DNA of 64,000 bases, taken from contig NZ_FNEJ01000028.1 in assembly GCF_900100085.1 (NCBI RefSeq), positions 1 to 64,000 of the forward strand, written 5' to 3'. The notes beneath the pieces are model-generated. The model worked only from the letters and a program-made list of their open reading frames with translations, did not search any database and was not told the DNA's origin. The stretch is from Salipiger marinus (GTDB taxonomy: Bacteria; Pseudomonadota; Alphaproteobacteria; Rhodobacterales; Rhodobacteraceae). Of this stretch, positions 25,579 to 34,317 are shown one piece after another; position 1 is the first letter of the stretch, and every line of letters starts with the position of its first letter. A program made the position numbers and the translations under genes.

Positions 25579-26988
25579 TCAGATCTCGGGGCCGATCTCG
25601 GCCTTGCGCCGCGCCACGAAGGCCCGCAGCGCCGTCTCGACATCCTCGGGCAGCGGCGGCACGTTATGGCTGTCCAGCCAGTGCCGGACCTGCGCAGAGG
25701 CCCGTTCCATCGCATCCCCCGTCTCCGCCGCGCCGCCCGGATCCTCTGCGGCGGCGCCGCGCCCGACAAAATGCCCACCCGGTCCGATATCGCGGATCAG
25801 GTCCAGCGCCGCCGCGCCCTCCTCGGCCACGGAGTGCGACGGAACCTGAAGATCGGTTTCCAACTGGTTGGCGTCCATGACGAATTTCTCAAAGTCCGCC
25901 ACCAACCCGCCATCGAGCCAGCCGCAGGCATGCAGGATGAAATCCACGCCCGCCGCCTGCGTCTCTGCCAGACCGCGCGCGGCCTCGTATCCCGCCTGCG
26001 CATCCGGCAGGGCCGCGCCGGTCAGGGCGCCGCCGCAGCGGAACGGAATCCCCATGCGCCGCGCCAGCTGCCCGGCCCCGCGCGTGATCTGCACCGCCTC
26101 TGCCGTGTCGAACCGCGCCGCGCCTCCCGCCGCATCCACCGAGGCCACGAAGGGTCCAAAGATCACCGGTGCGCCCGGTCGGATCAGCTGCGCATAGGCG
26201 ACGCCCGCCCGCACCTCTGCCAGCATCTGCGCCAGCGTGCCGCCCACCGTTTCGGGCGCCGTGGCGCCGGGCAGCAGGAACGGCGCCACGATGCAGGCCT
26301 GATTGGCCGCGGCATAAAGCTCCAGCGCCTTGGTCATGGTCTCGTCGAAACAAAGCGGCGATCCCACGGAAATCAGCGCGGCGAGCACGGTCAGCCCGTC
26401 CTCCAGCGCCGGGCCGAACAGGATCCGCGCCATGTCCAGACTGTCGCGCACATGGGCGGGCTCGGTCACCGCCCCCATGAAGGGCTTGTCGGACAGGGTC
26501 ATATGGGCCAGCAGCATGTCCAGATGACGGCTGTTCACCGGCACGTCGGTCGGCTCGCAGATGGTGCCGCCGGAATGGTTCAGCGCCGGAGCCATCTGCG
26601 CCAGCTTCACAAAATCCCGGAAATCCAACAGCGTGGCGAAACGCCGTCCGCGCGCTGCATCCTGCACGAAGATCGGCCCGTAAACGGGCGCCATCACAGG
26701 AGTTTTCCCGCCAATCTCGACGCTGCGATCCGGCGTCCGCGCCGTCTGGACAAAGCGGGCGGGCGCCTTGGCGCACAGGCTGGCGACCAGTTCGGGCGCA
26801 AGCCGCACCCGTTCGCCTTCGATCTGCGCCCCGGCAGCCGACCAGCGGGCCAGCGCGTCGGGAGAGTTGATGAAGTTCACGCCGACCTCCGCCAGCAGGC
26901 GATCCGCCACCGCCTCGATCTGGCGCAGCGTGCCATCATCCAGCAGGCCATGGGGGGTGTCATCGCGGGTCATCAACGCATCGGCCAT
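25579..26988 (-). CDS. MttB-family methyltransferase, non-pyrrolysine type
   Basis: 469 aa, full length, with no in-frame amber codon, so it belongs to the non-pyrrolysine branch of the trimethylamine methyltransferase superfamily. Blocks: ADRLLAEVGVNFINSPDAL, NHSGGTICEPTDVPVNSRHLDMLLAHMTLSDKPFMGAVT, and DFILHACGWLDGGLVADFEKFVMDANQLE. Characterised relatives (MtgB, MtcB, MtpB) demethylate quaternary amines onto a corrinoid protein. No corrinoid protein gene is adjacent, so the substrate and acceptor are unknown. Confidence 0.85.
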   Translation of the reverse strand: MADALMTRDDTPHGLLDDGTLRQIEAVADRLLAEVGVNFINSPDALARWSAAGAQIEGERVRLAPELVASLCAKAPARFVQTARTPDRSVEIGGKTPVMAPVYGPIFVQDAARGRRFATLLDFRDFVKLAQMAPALNHSGGTICEPTDVPVNSRHLDMLLAHMTLSDKPFMGAVTEPAHVRDSLDMARILFGPALEDGLTVLAALISVGSPLCFDETMTKALELYAAANQACIVAPFLLPGATAPETVGGTLAQMLAEVRAGVAYAQLIRPGAPVIFGPFVASVDAAGGAARFDTAEAVQITRGAGQLARRMGIPFRCGGALTGAALPDAQAGYEAARGLAETQAAGVDFILHACGWLDGGLVADFEKFVMDANQLETDLQVPSHSVAEEGAAALDLIRDIGPGGHFVGRGAAAEDPGGAAETGDAMERASAQVRHWLDSHNVPPLPEDVETALRAFVARRKAEIGPEI

Positions 26989-27210
26989 CCGGTTTCCTTA
27001 TCTGACGCGGCACAAACCCGGCGCCGCCGTCACAGTCTAGCCCGGCAAAGGGCGCATGTCGCCGACCCGCAGCGGCGCTTCGCGCACAAAAACGACATGT
27101 TGCAGGTGAATTGCGCCGCATTTTCGGGAATGCCTCGGGTTCGGCTTAAGCGGATATTCACGCCTGTTGCGTCAGGATCACCGGAATGACCCCAATCTGG
27201 TGCGGCAGTG

Positions 27211-28068
27211 ATGGTTTCCGTTCTTGTGCATGTTGTCGTGCTGCTTGCCCTGTTCCTGACGGTGCCGGTTTATGCCGAGTCTGCGGCACATGGCGCGGCG
27301 CCGCACCCCGCCAGCGGTGCGGCTCCCTCTGCCGGTCAGATAAGCCTCTGTCAGGGATTTGGCCCGCAAAGCCCGCGCGACATCTCCAACCCCCACGGGC
27401 TCAATCCCGCCCGCTACGCCATGGCCCCGCCGCCCGAGGATCTGAACCTGTGCAACATCCATCTTCACTCGAATGCCGAACATATGGGGCCGGGTTTTGC
27501 CATCTATGCCGGCTCCGGGGAGCATGGCGGCTTTCGCTGCGCGGGCAGCACCTCGCTCAGCCCCGCCGAACTGACTCGCCCCGAACCGGGGCATGTGCGC
27601 TTCGACGGGGTAGAACCGGGCGACACGATCGAGGTGCACTGGGTCTATTCCTCCTGTCAGGTCGCTCCGGGGCCGGGGCTGGCCTCCTGCCTGTCGCCAA
27701 CCTGCCAGAACCCTGACCTGCGCGTTGAGGCGCAGGTGTTTCTGGTGGTGAACGATCCCAACGCCTTGGATTTCCGCGATTTCATCTATTACGGCACCCT
27801 GCGCGACGGGCGCTATCAGGCGCGCTCCCTGCCCACGGGCACCGGTCAGCCGGTGCTGTTCCGCGGCTCCACCACCGGGCCTGCCTATTCGCAGGCCACC
27901 TGCTCGCCGCTGCAGGTCACATGGTCGGTGCGCCCGCGCTGCGCCCGGCTCAACATCGCCTCTCTGGACGCCTGGGCCGAGATGGGCAACGTGTTCGAGG
28001 AAACCCACAGCCACGGCGTCCGCCCCCTTGTCACCGCACCGGAATTGCTCAGCCCCATCGGGGAATAA
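27211..28068 (+). CDS. Delta-class-like carbonic anhydrase, exported
   Basis: 285 aa. Residues 1-22 (MVSVLVHVVVLLALFLTVPVYA) form a signal peptide. The block NLCNIHLHSNAEHMGPGF holds closely spaced His and Glu residues expected for zinc binding. GDTIEVHWVYSSC and VEAQVFLVVNDPNALDF match the delta-class carbonic anhydrases first described in marine diatoms and later seen in bacterial genomes. It would hydrate CO2 in the periplasm. The ATG at 27211 follows a GTG; no strong ribosome site is visible. Assignment rests on remembered family pattern. Confidence 0.75.
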   Translation: MVSVLVHVVVLLALFLTVPVYAESAAHGAAPHPASGAAPSAGQISLCQGFGPQSPRDISNPHGLNPARYAMAPPPEDLNLCNIHLHSNAEHMGPGFAIYAGSGEHGGFRCAGSTSLSPAELTRPEPGHVRFDGVEPGDTIEVHWVYSSCQVAPGPGLASCLSPTCQNPDLRVEAQVFLVVNDPNALDFRDFIYYGTLRDGRYQARSLPTGTGQPVLFRGSTTGPAYSQATCSPLQVTWSVRPRCARLNIASLDAWAEMGNVFEETHSHGVRPLVTAPELLSPIGE

Positions 28069-28146
28069 CCGCCGCCCGCACGCGCCCGCGCGAAGGCAGG
28101 CGCAAGGGCTCTTGCGCGGACCCGGCAACCTGCCTAAAGCAGCGCT

Positions 28147-29709
28147 ATGACCCAGCATGATCGCCTCCTTATCGTCGACTTCGGCAGCCAGGTGACGCAG
28201 CTCATCGCGCGTCGCCTCCGCGAACTGAATGTCTACTGCGAAATCCATCCCTATCAGAACGTCACCGACGCCTTTCTGCAGGACTTCGCCCCTCGCGCCA
28301 TCGTCTTTTCCGGTGGCCCCGACAGCGTGACCCGCGATGGCTCGCCGCGCCCGCCCAAAAGCGTCTATGACATGGGCGTCCCGATCCTTGGCATCTGCTA
28401 TGGCCAGCAGGTCATGATGCAGGATCTTGGTGGCCGCGTCGAAGCCGGGCACGGCACTGCAGAATTTGGCCGCGCCTGGGTCACCCCGGCGGAAAACCGG
28501 CTGGACCTGCTGTCGGGCTGGTTCCTTGACGGCACCGGGCGCGAACAGGTCTGGATGAGCCATGGCGACCATGTCTCTGCAATCGCTCCGGGATTCGAGG
28601 TCTACGGCACCTCTCCCGGTGCGCCTTTTGCGATCACCGCCGATGTCAGCCGCCGCTTCTATGCGGTGCAGTTCCACCCGGAGGTGCATCACACCCCCAA
28701 CGGGCGCACGCTTTATGAAAACTTCGTCCGCGAGGCGGGATTTCAGGGCGACTGGACCATGGATGCCTATCGCGAGGAAGCGGTGCAGCGCATCCGGGAC
28801 CAGATCGGCGACAAGAAGGTGATCTGTGCGCTCTCCGGCGGGGTCGACAGTTCGGTCGCCGCCGCGCTGATCCACGAAGCCGTGGGCGACCAGCTGACCT
28901 GCGTCTTTGTCGATCATGGCCTGCTGCGGCTCAACGAGGCGGAAGAGGTCGTGGGCATGTTCCGCGACCACATGAACCTGCATGTGATCCACGCGCAGGA
29001 GCAGGAGCTGTTCCTCGGCGAGCTGGAAGGCGTGTCGGACCCGGAAACCAAGCGCAAGATCATCGGGCGCCTCTTCATCGAGGTCTTCCAGAAATACGCC
29101 GACGGCATCGAGGGTGCCGAGTTTCTGGCGCAGGGCACGCTTTATCCCGACGTGATCGAATCGGTCAGCTTCTCCGGCGGTCCTTCCGTCACCATCAAGA
29201 GCCACCACAATGTCGGCGGCCTGCCCGAAAAGATGGGCCTGAAGCTGGTGGAACCGCTTCGCGAGCTGTTCAAGGACGAGGTGCGCGCGCTTGGCCGGGA
29301 ACTGGGACTGCCCGACAGCTTCATTGGCCGCCATCCCTTCCCTGGCCCCGGTCTGGCCATCCGCTGCCCCGGCGAGATCACCCGCGAAAAGCTGGAGATC
29401 CTGCGCAAGGCCGATGCGGTGTTCATCGACCAGATCCGCCGCCACGGGCTTTATGACGACATCTGGCAGGCCTTCGTGGCGATTCTGCCGGTTCGCACCG
29501 TGGGCGTGATGGGCGACGGGCGGACCTATGACTTTGCCTGCGCCCTGCGCGCCGTCACCAGCGTGGACGGCATGACTGCCGATTATTACCCGTTCAGCCA
29601 TGATTTCCTTGGCGAAACGGCCACCCGGATCATCAACGAGGTGAAGGGCATCAACCGGTGCACCTATGACATCACCTCGAAACCGCCGGGCACGATCGAG
29701 TGGGAATGA
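28147..29709 (+). CDS. guaA: GMP synthase (glutamine-hydrolysing)
   Basis: 520 aa. The N-terminal class I amidotransferase has [17 protein letters not shown] with the catalytic Cys and [11 protein letters not shown] with the His. The ATP-pyrophosphatase domain has the P-loop [12 protein letters not shown], and the C-terminal dimerisation domain ends [18 protein letters not shown]. It aminates XMP to GMP. Length and domain order are standard. Confidence 0.98.
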   Translation: MTQHDRLLIVDFGSQVTQLIARRLRELNVYCEIHPYQNVTDAFLQDFAPRAIVFSGGPDSVTRDGSPRPPKSVYDMGVPILGICYGQQVMMQDLGGRVEAGHGTAEFGRAWVTPAENRLDLLSGWFLDGTGREQVWMSHGDHVSAIAPGFEVYGTSPGAPFAITADVSRRFYAVQFHPEVHHTPNGRTLYENFVREAGFQGDWTMDAYREEAVQRIRDQIGDKKVICALSGGVDSSVAAALIHEAVGDQLTCVFVDHGLLRLNEAEEVVGMFRDHMNLHVIHAQEQELFLGELEGVSDPETKRKIIGRLFIEVFQKYADGIEGAEFLAQGTLYPDVIESVSFSGGPSVTIKSHHNVGGLPEKMGLKLVEPLRELFKDEVRALGRELGLPDSFIGRHPFPGPGLAIRCPGEITREKLEILRKADAVFIDQIRRHGLYDDIWQAFVAILPVRTVGVMGDGRTYDFACALRAVTSVDGMTADYYPFSHDFLGETATRIINEVKGINRCTYDITSKPPGTIEWE

Positions 29710-29733
29710 CCTCACGTTTTCCATACCTGTGAA

Positions 29734-29761
29734 CCGCCAAGCCCTGTGTTAGGCTTGGCGG
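29734..29761. terminator. Perfect 10-bp hairpin after guaA
   Basis: CCGCCAAGCC and GGCTTGGCGG pair perfectly around an 8-nt loop, 24 nt after the guaA stop. There is no T-run directly behind it, so it may be a weak terminator or an mRNA 3'-end stabiliser. Confidence 0.5.
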
Positions 29762-29795
29762 AGTGTTCTGTACGTTTTTAAAGGAGCGGCGTGTC

Positions 29796-30287
29796 ATGCT
29801 CATCGCCTTTGTCCTGACTCTGGGGACAACTTTGGCCTCAGGCTTTGCCGGCTATCGTGGCACCAGCCACAAGACATGGCAGTCTGACCTGCAGGTGGCC
29901 GGGCCCGAGACCTGTCAGGACCGCACCTGCCCCGAGGCGGTCGCCCGGTATCTGGACGCGCTGGAGCGTCGCGGCGCCACTGTCTCCGAAGATCTGCGCC
30001 ACGCCGAAGCCCGGCTCGCCCGTCTCAAGCAGCGGCGCGAACTCGCGGTGCTGGCGACGCTGGCGCTGGGGCTCTGCCCGCTGGCGCTTGGCCATCCGCT
30101 GCTGGTGGCGCTGGCTGTGGGTGGTGCCGGGATCGCGGCCTTTGCGCTGGGGCGCGTCGCGGCGCTGGTCACCCTTCTCAGCCATCACATCGGCGGGCTG
30201 CGCGCGCTGCGCGACGCGCATGAGCGCGAAGCGGAGACATGGCAGCGTGCCGCGCCCTCACGGTCCGGAGATTTTGCACCGATCTGA
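29796..30287 (+). CDS. Hypothetical membrane protein
   Basis: 163 aa from ATG 29796, with AGGAG about 9 nt upstream. Residues 1-20 are hydrophobic (MLIAFVLTLGTTLASGFAGY). A central charged helix likely forms a coiled coil (LERRGATVSEDLRHAEARLARLKQRR). Two further hydrophobic helices follow (LAVLATLALGLCPLALGHPLLVALAVGGAGIAAFALG). Two Cys in PETCQDRTCPE could form a disulfide. No family is recognised. Confidence 0.65.
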   Translation: MLIAFVLTLGTTLASGFAGYRGTSHKTWQSDLQVAGPETCQDRTCPEAVARYLDALERRGATVSEDLRHAEARLARLKQRRELAVLATLALGLCPLALGHPLLVALAVGGAGIAAFALGRVAALVTLLSHHIGGLRALRDAHEREAETWQRAAPSRSGDFAPI

Positions 30288-30479
30288 CCGGCACGGAAGT
30301 CTGCGCCGGGGCTTGCCGTCCGGCGCGTCTGCGGTCACTCTGGCGCCGGGAGAGACGCAGCATGGCATCACAACCTGACGGACGGCGCGACAGCGCCGGA
30401 TGGCCGGGGTCTGCCTGCGGTGATCTTTCCCGCTTCGCCCTTTCGCGGGTCCGCCCCGCCGCAACGGAAATGCCCGCCG

Positions 30480-31382
30480 ATGACTGCCGAGACCACCGTG
30501 ACCGCCCCTCCCGCGTCGCAGACCCTGCGCGCCGCGCTCTGGATGACGGGGGCGATCGTGTCCTTCTCGTCGATGGCAGTGGCGGGCCGCACGGTCAGCC
30601 TTGACCTCGACACGTTCGAAATCATGCTCTACCGCTCGCTGATCGGGCTGGTGCTGATCACCGCCGTGGTGCTGCTGACCGGACGTTGGGCCGAGGTCAC
30701 CACCCGGCATTTCGGCCTGCAGATCATCCGCAACATCAGCCATTTCACCGGGCAGAACCTGTGGTTCTTCGCCATCGCCTCCATTCCTTTGGCACAGGTG
30801 TTCGCGCTGGAATTCACCGCACCGATCTGGGCGCTGCTGCTGTCGCCACTGGTGCTGGGAGAGCGGCTGACCCGCGCGCGGGTGCTGGCGGCGCTGGCGG
30901 GCTTTGTCGGCATCCTTATCGTGGCGCGCCCCTCGCCGGACACGCTGTCGCCGGGGCTGATCGCGGCGGCGCTGGCGGCCTTGGGCTTTGCTGGGTCGGC
31001 GGTGTTCACCCGCAGGCTGACCCGCAGCGTCAGCACGCTCAACATCCTGTTCTGGCTGACCGCGATGCAGGCGGTGTTCGGGCTGATCTGCGCCGGGATC
31101 GATGGCGACATCGCGCTGCCGCCCCTGACCGCTTGGCCCGCCGTGGGGGTGATTGCGGTGGCCGGTCTGGTGGCGCATTTCTGCCTGACCACCGCGCTCA
31201 GCCTCGCGCCCGCCGCCGTGGTCATGCCCATCGATTTTGCCCGGCTTCCGGTCATCGCGCTGGTGGGGATGCTGCTTTATGCCGAACCGCTCGATCCATT
31301 CGTGCTGCTGGGGGCTGCGGTGATCTTTGCGGCAAATTACGGCAATATCCTGCGCGAGACCCGCAGGGCCCGCAAAGCCTGA
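30480..31382 (+). CDS. EamA/DMT-family permease
   Basis: 300 aa from ATG 30480, with ten hydrophobic helices in two EamA repeats. ALWMTGAIVSFSSMAVAGR begins the first repeat. The ends of the repeats carry PIWALLLSPLVLGERLTRARVLAALAGFVGILIVARP and PIDFARLPVIALVGMLLYAEPLDPFVLLGAAVIFAANYGNILR. Family members export amino acids, nucleotides or other metabolites; the substrate cannot be read from sequence. Confidence 0.9.
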   Translation: MTAETTVTAPPASQTLRAALWMTGAIVSFSSMAVAGRTVSLDLDTFEIMLYRSLIGLVLITAVVLLTGRWAEVTTRHFGLQIIRNISHFTGQNLWFFAIASIPLAQVFALEFTAPIWALLLSPLVLGERLTRARVLAALAGFVGILIVARPSPDTLSPGLIAAALAALGFAGSAVFTRRLTRSVSTLNILFWLTAMQAVFGLICAGIDGDIALPPLTAWPAVGVIAVAGLVAHFCLTTALSLAPAAVVMPIDFARLPVIALVGMLLYAEPLDPFVLLGAAVIFAANYGNILRETRRARKA

Positions 31383-31458
31383 CCCGGCGCCCCCGCGCGC
31401 CATTTGACGCCGCCTGCGCCCCGTTCTACCAGACGGGCGGATCAACGGGAGCCTGACC

Positions 31459-32316
31459 ATGCTGTATGACACCGCGGCCGAGTGGCGTGCCGCCCCCAGA
31501 AAACGGGTGCTGCTCTTCGCCATGTCGGGGCTGGGCAAGACCCATGTCTCCTCGATGCTGCGGCATTCGGGGCGGTGGTTTCATTACTCCATCGATTACC
31601 GCATCGGCACGCGCTACATGGGCGAATATATCGTCGACAATGCCAAGCGCGAGGCGATGAAGGTGCCTTTCCTGCGCGATCTGCTGCTGTCGGATTCCAT
31701 CTATATCGGCTCCAACCTGACCTTCCAGAATCTCAGCCCGGTGTCGACCTATCTGGGCAAGCCCGGCAATCCGGATCGCGGCGGGCTGCCCATGGACACC
31801 TATCGCGCCCGTCAGGACCAGTTCCGCCGCGCCGAGGAACAGGCGCTGCTGGATACCGGCTATTTCATCGACCGCGCGCAGGATCTGTATGGCTATCCGC
31901 ATTTTGTCTGCGACACCGGCGGGTCGATCTGCGAATGGGTCGATCCCGAGGATCCGGAGGATCCGATCCTGACCGAGCTTTCGCGCGTGGCGCTGCTGGT
32001 CTGGGTCCGTGGCAGCGAGGCGCATACCGAAGAGCTGATCCGCCGCTTCGACCGCGCGCCGAAACCGATGGCCTATCAGCCGCAATTCCTGAGCGCCGCG
32101 TGGCAGAGCTATCTGGAGCAGCAGCAGATCACCGAAGCCGAGGTCGATCCTGACGCCTTCATCCGCTGGACCTATGCCCGCGCGCTGGCCCACCGTCAGC
32201 CACGCTACGAGGCGATGGCGCGCAACTGGGGCATCACGGTCGATGCCTCGGAGATGGCAGGGCTGACCGACGAGGCGGCGTTTACCGAAGTGATCGCGGC
32301 GGCGCTGCCCGGATAG
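31459..32316 (+). CDS. P-loop ATPase/kinase-like protein
   Basis: 285 aa. A Walker A-like loop, FAMSGLGKTHVSSML, sits near residue 21, followed by HSGRWFHYSIDYRIGTRYMGEYIVDNA and FVCDTGGSICEWVDPEDPEDPIL. Its layout resembles small kinase-like P-loop proteins, and I recall close relatives in Rhodobacteraceae annotated only as ATPase. No partner gene is adjacent. Soluble. The ATG is preceded by GGGAGCC. Confidence 0.8.
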   Translation: MLYDTAAEWRAAPRKRVLLFAMSGLGKTHVSSMLRHSGRWFHYSIDYRIGTRYMGEYIVDNAKREAMKVPFLRDLLLSDSIYIGSNLTFQNLSPVSTYLGKPGNPDRGGLPMDTYRARQDQFRRAEEQALLDTGYFIDRAQDLYGYPHFVCDTGGSICEWVDPEDPEDPILTELSRVALLVWVRGSEAHTEELIRRFDRAPKPMAYQPQFLSAAWQSYLEQQQITEAEVDPDAFIRWTYARALAHRQPRYEAMARNWGITVDASEMAGLTDEAAFTEVIAAALPG

Positions 32317-32354
32317 CGGCCGCTGGCCCGGCGCCCTTGTGCTCCATCTTTTTA

Positions 32355-32370
32355 TTAACCTTTGATTAAC
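32355..32370. promoter_or_regulatory. Full CtrA box (TTAA-N7-TTAAC)
   Basis: TTAACCTTTGATTAAC is an exact match to the CtrA consensus TTAA-N7-TTAAC. It lies in a short AT-rich island after the ATPase gene, 51 bp before a small ORF and about 470 bp before the isochorismatase-like gene. The spacer resembles that of the second box at 52592-52606. Confidence 0.65.
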
Positions 32371-32420
32371 CATTTGCTGACATTGACGGAGAAAATGTCG
32401 CCGCAGCGGGAGCCGACTTG

Positions 32421-32657
32421 GTGCAGGACAGCGAAGATGTTCTTGGGTTTCTGCGCAGCGTCGTCAGCTTCGCCCAGTCTCATGACCAGCAGGCGCTGGC
32501 GCTTGTGGTCAAGACCGCGCTTCCCGCGATGCAGAGCGCGGGACCGCTCTGCAAAAGCCTGAGCATCACCTGTGGTCCTGACAGTCTGAAGGTCGCGCAT
32601 TGCGCGCGCCGCTCGGCGTCCTACTGTCGGCATTTCTGCCCGCTCCACGCCGCCTAA
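32421..32657 (+). CDS. Possible small Cys-rich protein
   Basis: 78 aa from GTG 32421 (a TTG precedes it): VQDSEDVLGFLRSVVSFAQSHDQQALALVVK, then a C-terminal part with six Cys, including CRHFC. The first half reads like a regular amphipathic helix pair. The start codon is weak and no ribosome site is obvious. It is the first ORF behind a CtrA box, which is the main reason to list it. If it is not coding, 32317-32840 is intergenic. Confidence 0.35.
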   Translation: MQDSEDVLGFLRSVVSFAQSHDQQALALVVKTALPAMQSAGPLCKSLSITCGPDSLKVAHCARRSASYCRHFCPLHAA

Positions 32658-32840
32658 CGACTCTGGACGCGCCGTTTTCGGTGCACCTGTGCACGGCCTC
32701 GGCGGCTGCTGCCGGGGCACCTGACCGGATTCCGGACAGCGTGATTTTCATGATTGAAACCGCAGCTCTTCCTCCTCAATCTTCGACGCTGTCGGGCCGC
32801 GAGGACCCGACGGAGATCCACAGAAAAAGAGGTCATAGAG

Positions 32841-33401
32841 GTGAGTTGTTCGATCAGTTTCCTGTCTTTTCCCTGCGAGCCCGTGCCGCACCCTGCGGCT
32901 GTCGACATCGACCCGGACCGGACCGCGGTGCTGCTGATCGGACTTCCTGTGCACCCGGACGCGGCCCCGCAATCCGACGCGCTGCGCAATCTGGCCCGGA
33001 TCTGCATCGCTGCCCGCGATACCGGCCTGCCGGTCGTGCATCTGACCGAAAGCCGGAACAGCGCATCCCGGCACGACGCGGCACAGCAGCAACGCCCCCC
33101 GCATGCGGTGCAGCGCGGCGACACGGTCTGCGGAAGTGTCGACGCCCTGCACCGACTGCTGGCCGAGCGGGGCCTGCGCCGCATCATCGCGGCGGGCCGC
33201 TGCCACGACGGCGCGGCGCTGTCGCTGCTGAACGGGCTGGTGGCCGCAGGCGTCGAGCTGCTGCTGCTTCCCGACGCCTGCCTTGCGGAGGCCAGCCCCG
33301 CCCCGCAGGCCACAGCGCTTGACTGTGCGGCGCTGCCCACGCCTGACCTGCTGGCGCGCATGGCGGATCTGCCGCATCACGCCTGCGCCGAGGAGATCTG
33401 A
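32841..33401 (+). CDS. Isochorismatase-like protein with lost catalytic residues
   Basis: 186 aa from GTG 32841 (AGAGG 8 nt upstream). The fold pattern is that of cysteine hydrolases: TAVLLIGLPVHPDA, LARICIAARDTGLPVVHLTES, LLAERGLRRIIAAGRCHDGAALSLLNGLVAAGVELLLLPDACLAE. The first-strand Asp usual in LLxIDMQ is Gly here, and the usual nucleophile block GVxTxxCV is replaced by GRCHDGAA. It may be a non-catalytic relative or use a shifted Cys. A CtrA box lies upstream of its possible operon. Confidence 0.6.
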   Translation: MSCSISFLSFPCEPVPHPAAVDIDPDRTAVLLIGLPVHPDAAPQSDALRNLARICIAARDTGLPVVHLTESRNSASRHDAAQQQRPPHAVQRGDTVCGSVDALHRLLAERGLRRIIAAGRCHDGAALSLLNGLVAAGVELLLLPDACLAEASPAPQATALDCAALPTPDLLARMADLPHHACAEEI

Positions 33402-33404
33402 GCC

Positions 33405-34199
33405 TCAGTCCTCCTGAATCGGCAGCGCGGTGAACACGCCGCCCTGCCATTTCGACACCGGCGCATCGGCGGCAGGCATGGGCAGGGCCGCGATCTTTTT
33501 GGCGAATTCCGCCGAATTGCGCTTGGGCCGCCAGCCCAGATAGCGGGCGCCGGAATTGTCCCACCAGCTTGTGTCATTGTCCGAGGCGCCCCAGATCACC
33601 GGGCAGCCCAGCCGGGGCGCCCGGAACACGCAGGCGATGAGCGACACAAAATCCTCTGGCGCGAACCAAGTGGCCAGCGCCCGGCGGTCGATGGGCTCCG
33701 GCGTGACCGAGCCGATGCGCACCAGGGCCGTTTCCTGCCCGAACTTGTGGAAATACATCAGCGCCACCGCCTCGCCAAAGCTTTTGGACACGCCATACCA
33801 GCCATCGGGCTTGTGCGCGGCATCGGTGCCCAGCCGTGCGTCCTGCGGATGAAACCCGACCACATGGTTGGAGGAGGCAAAGAGGATGCGTGGCTGGCCA
33901 TGGCGCCGCGCCGCCTCGTAAAGGTTGTGCAGCCCGATGATGTTGGACTGCAGGATCGACCCGAACGGCTTTTCCACCGAAATGCCGCCCAGATGCACCA
34001 CCCCGTCGCATCCCGCGACCAGCCGGTCCACCGCTTCGGCATCCGCCAGATCGCAGGTCACCACCTCGGCGCCTTCGGGGGCATCTTCGATCGGCACCAG
34101 ATCCGACAGGCGCAGCGTCTCCGCCACCCCGCCCATTTCGGTGCGGATCATCCGGCCCAGCGTGCCAGCCGCGCCCGTGATTAGCAGTTTCTTCAGCAT
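33405..34199 (-). CDS. udh: Uronate dehydrogenase
   Basis: 264 aa short-chain, extended-type reductase. LLITGAAGTLGRMIRTEM is the NAD-binding loop, and YGVSKSFGEAVALMYFHKFG gives the catalytic Tyr-x3-Lys. VVHLGGISVEKPFGSILQSNIIGLHNLYEAAR and NDTSWWDNSGARYLGWRPKR match bacterial uronate dehydrogenases. It oxidises galacturonate or glucuronate to the aldarolactone. It is divergent from a GntR regulator and placed beside the next two pathway enzymes. Start MLKKLL at 34199. Confidence 0.9.
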   Translation of the reverse strand: MLKKLLITGAAGTLGRMIRTEMGGVAETLRLSDLVPIEDAPEGAEVVTCDLADAEAVDRLVAGCDGVVHLGGISVEKPFGSILQSNIIGLHNLYEAARRHGQPRILFASSNHVVGFHPQDARLGTDAAHKPDGWYGVSKSFGEAVALMYFHKFGQETALVRIGSVTPEPIDRRALATWFAPEDFVSLIACVFRAPRLGCPVIWGASDNDTSWWDNSGARYLGWRPKRNSAEFAKKIAALPMPAADAPVSKWQGGVFTALPIQED

Positions 34200-34231
34200 A
34201 AGACCCTCCGTCATTGCCGCGAAGCCTAAAG

Positions 34232-34239
34232 TCATACGA
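34232..34239. promoter_or_regulatory. Possible GntR operator, udh side
   Basis: TCATACGA occurs 33 bp before the udh start. A near-identical TCATACAA lies at 35044-35051, just before kdgD. The pair marks the two transcription units that the embedded GntR-type regulator would be expected to control. Confidence 0.35.
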
Positions 34240-34317
34240 TAACGTGTCAAGATTCATATTGCAGCTTCGCCCTCTCCCGCTACACTGCCCGCTGCGCAAC
34301 AGGAAAGGAACCCGGCC

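Noticed and set aside
27178-29724. 848-codon open frame on the minus strand
   Set aside because: Antisense of guaA and the carbonic anhydrase gene; composition typical of a shadow frame.
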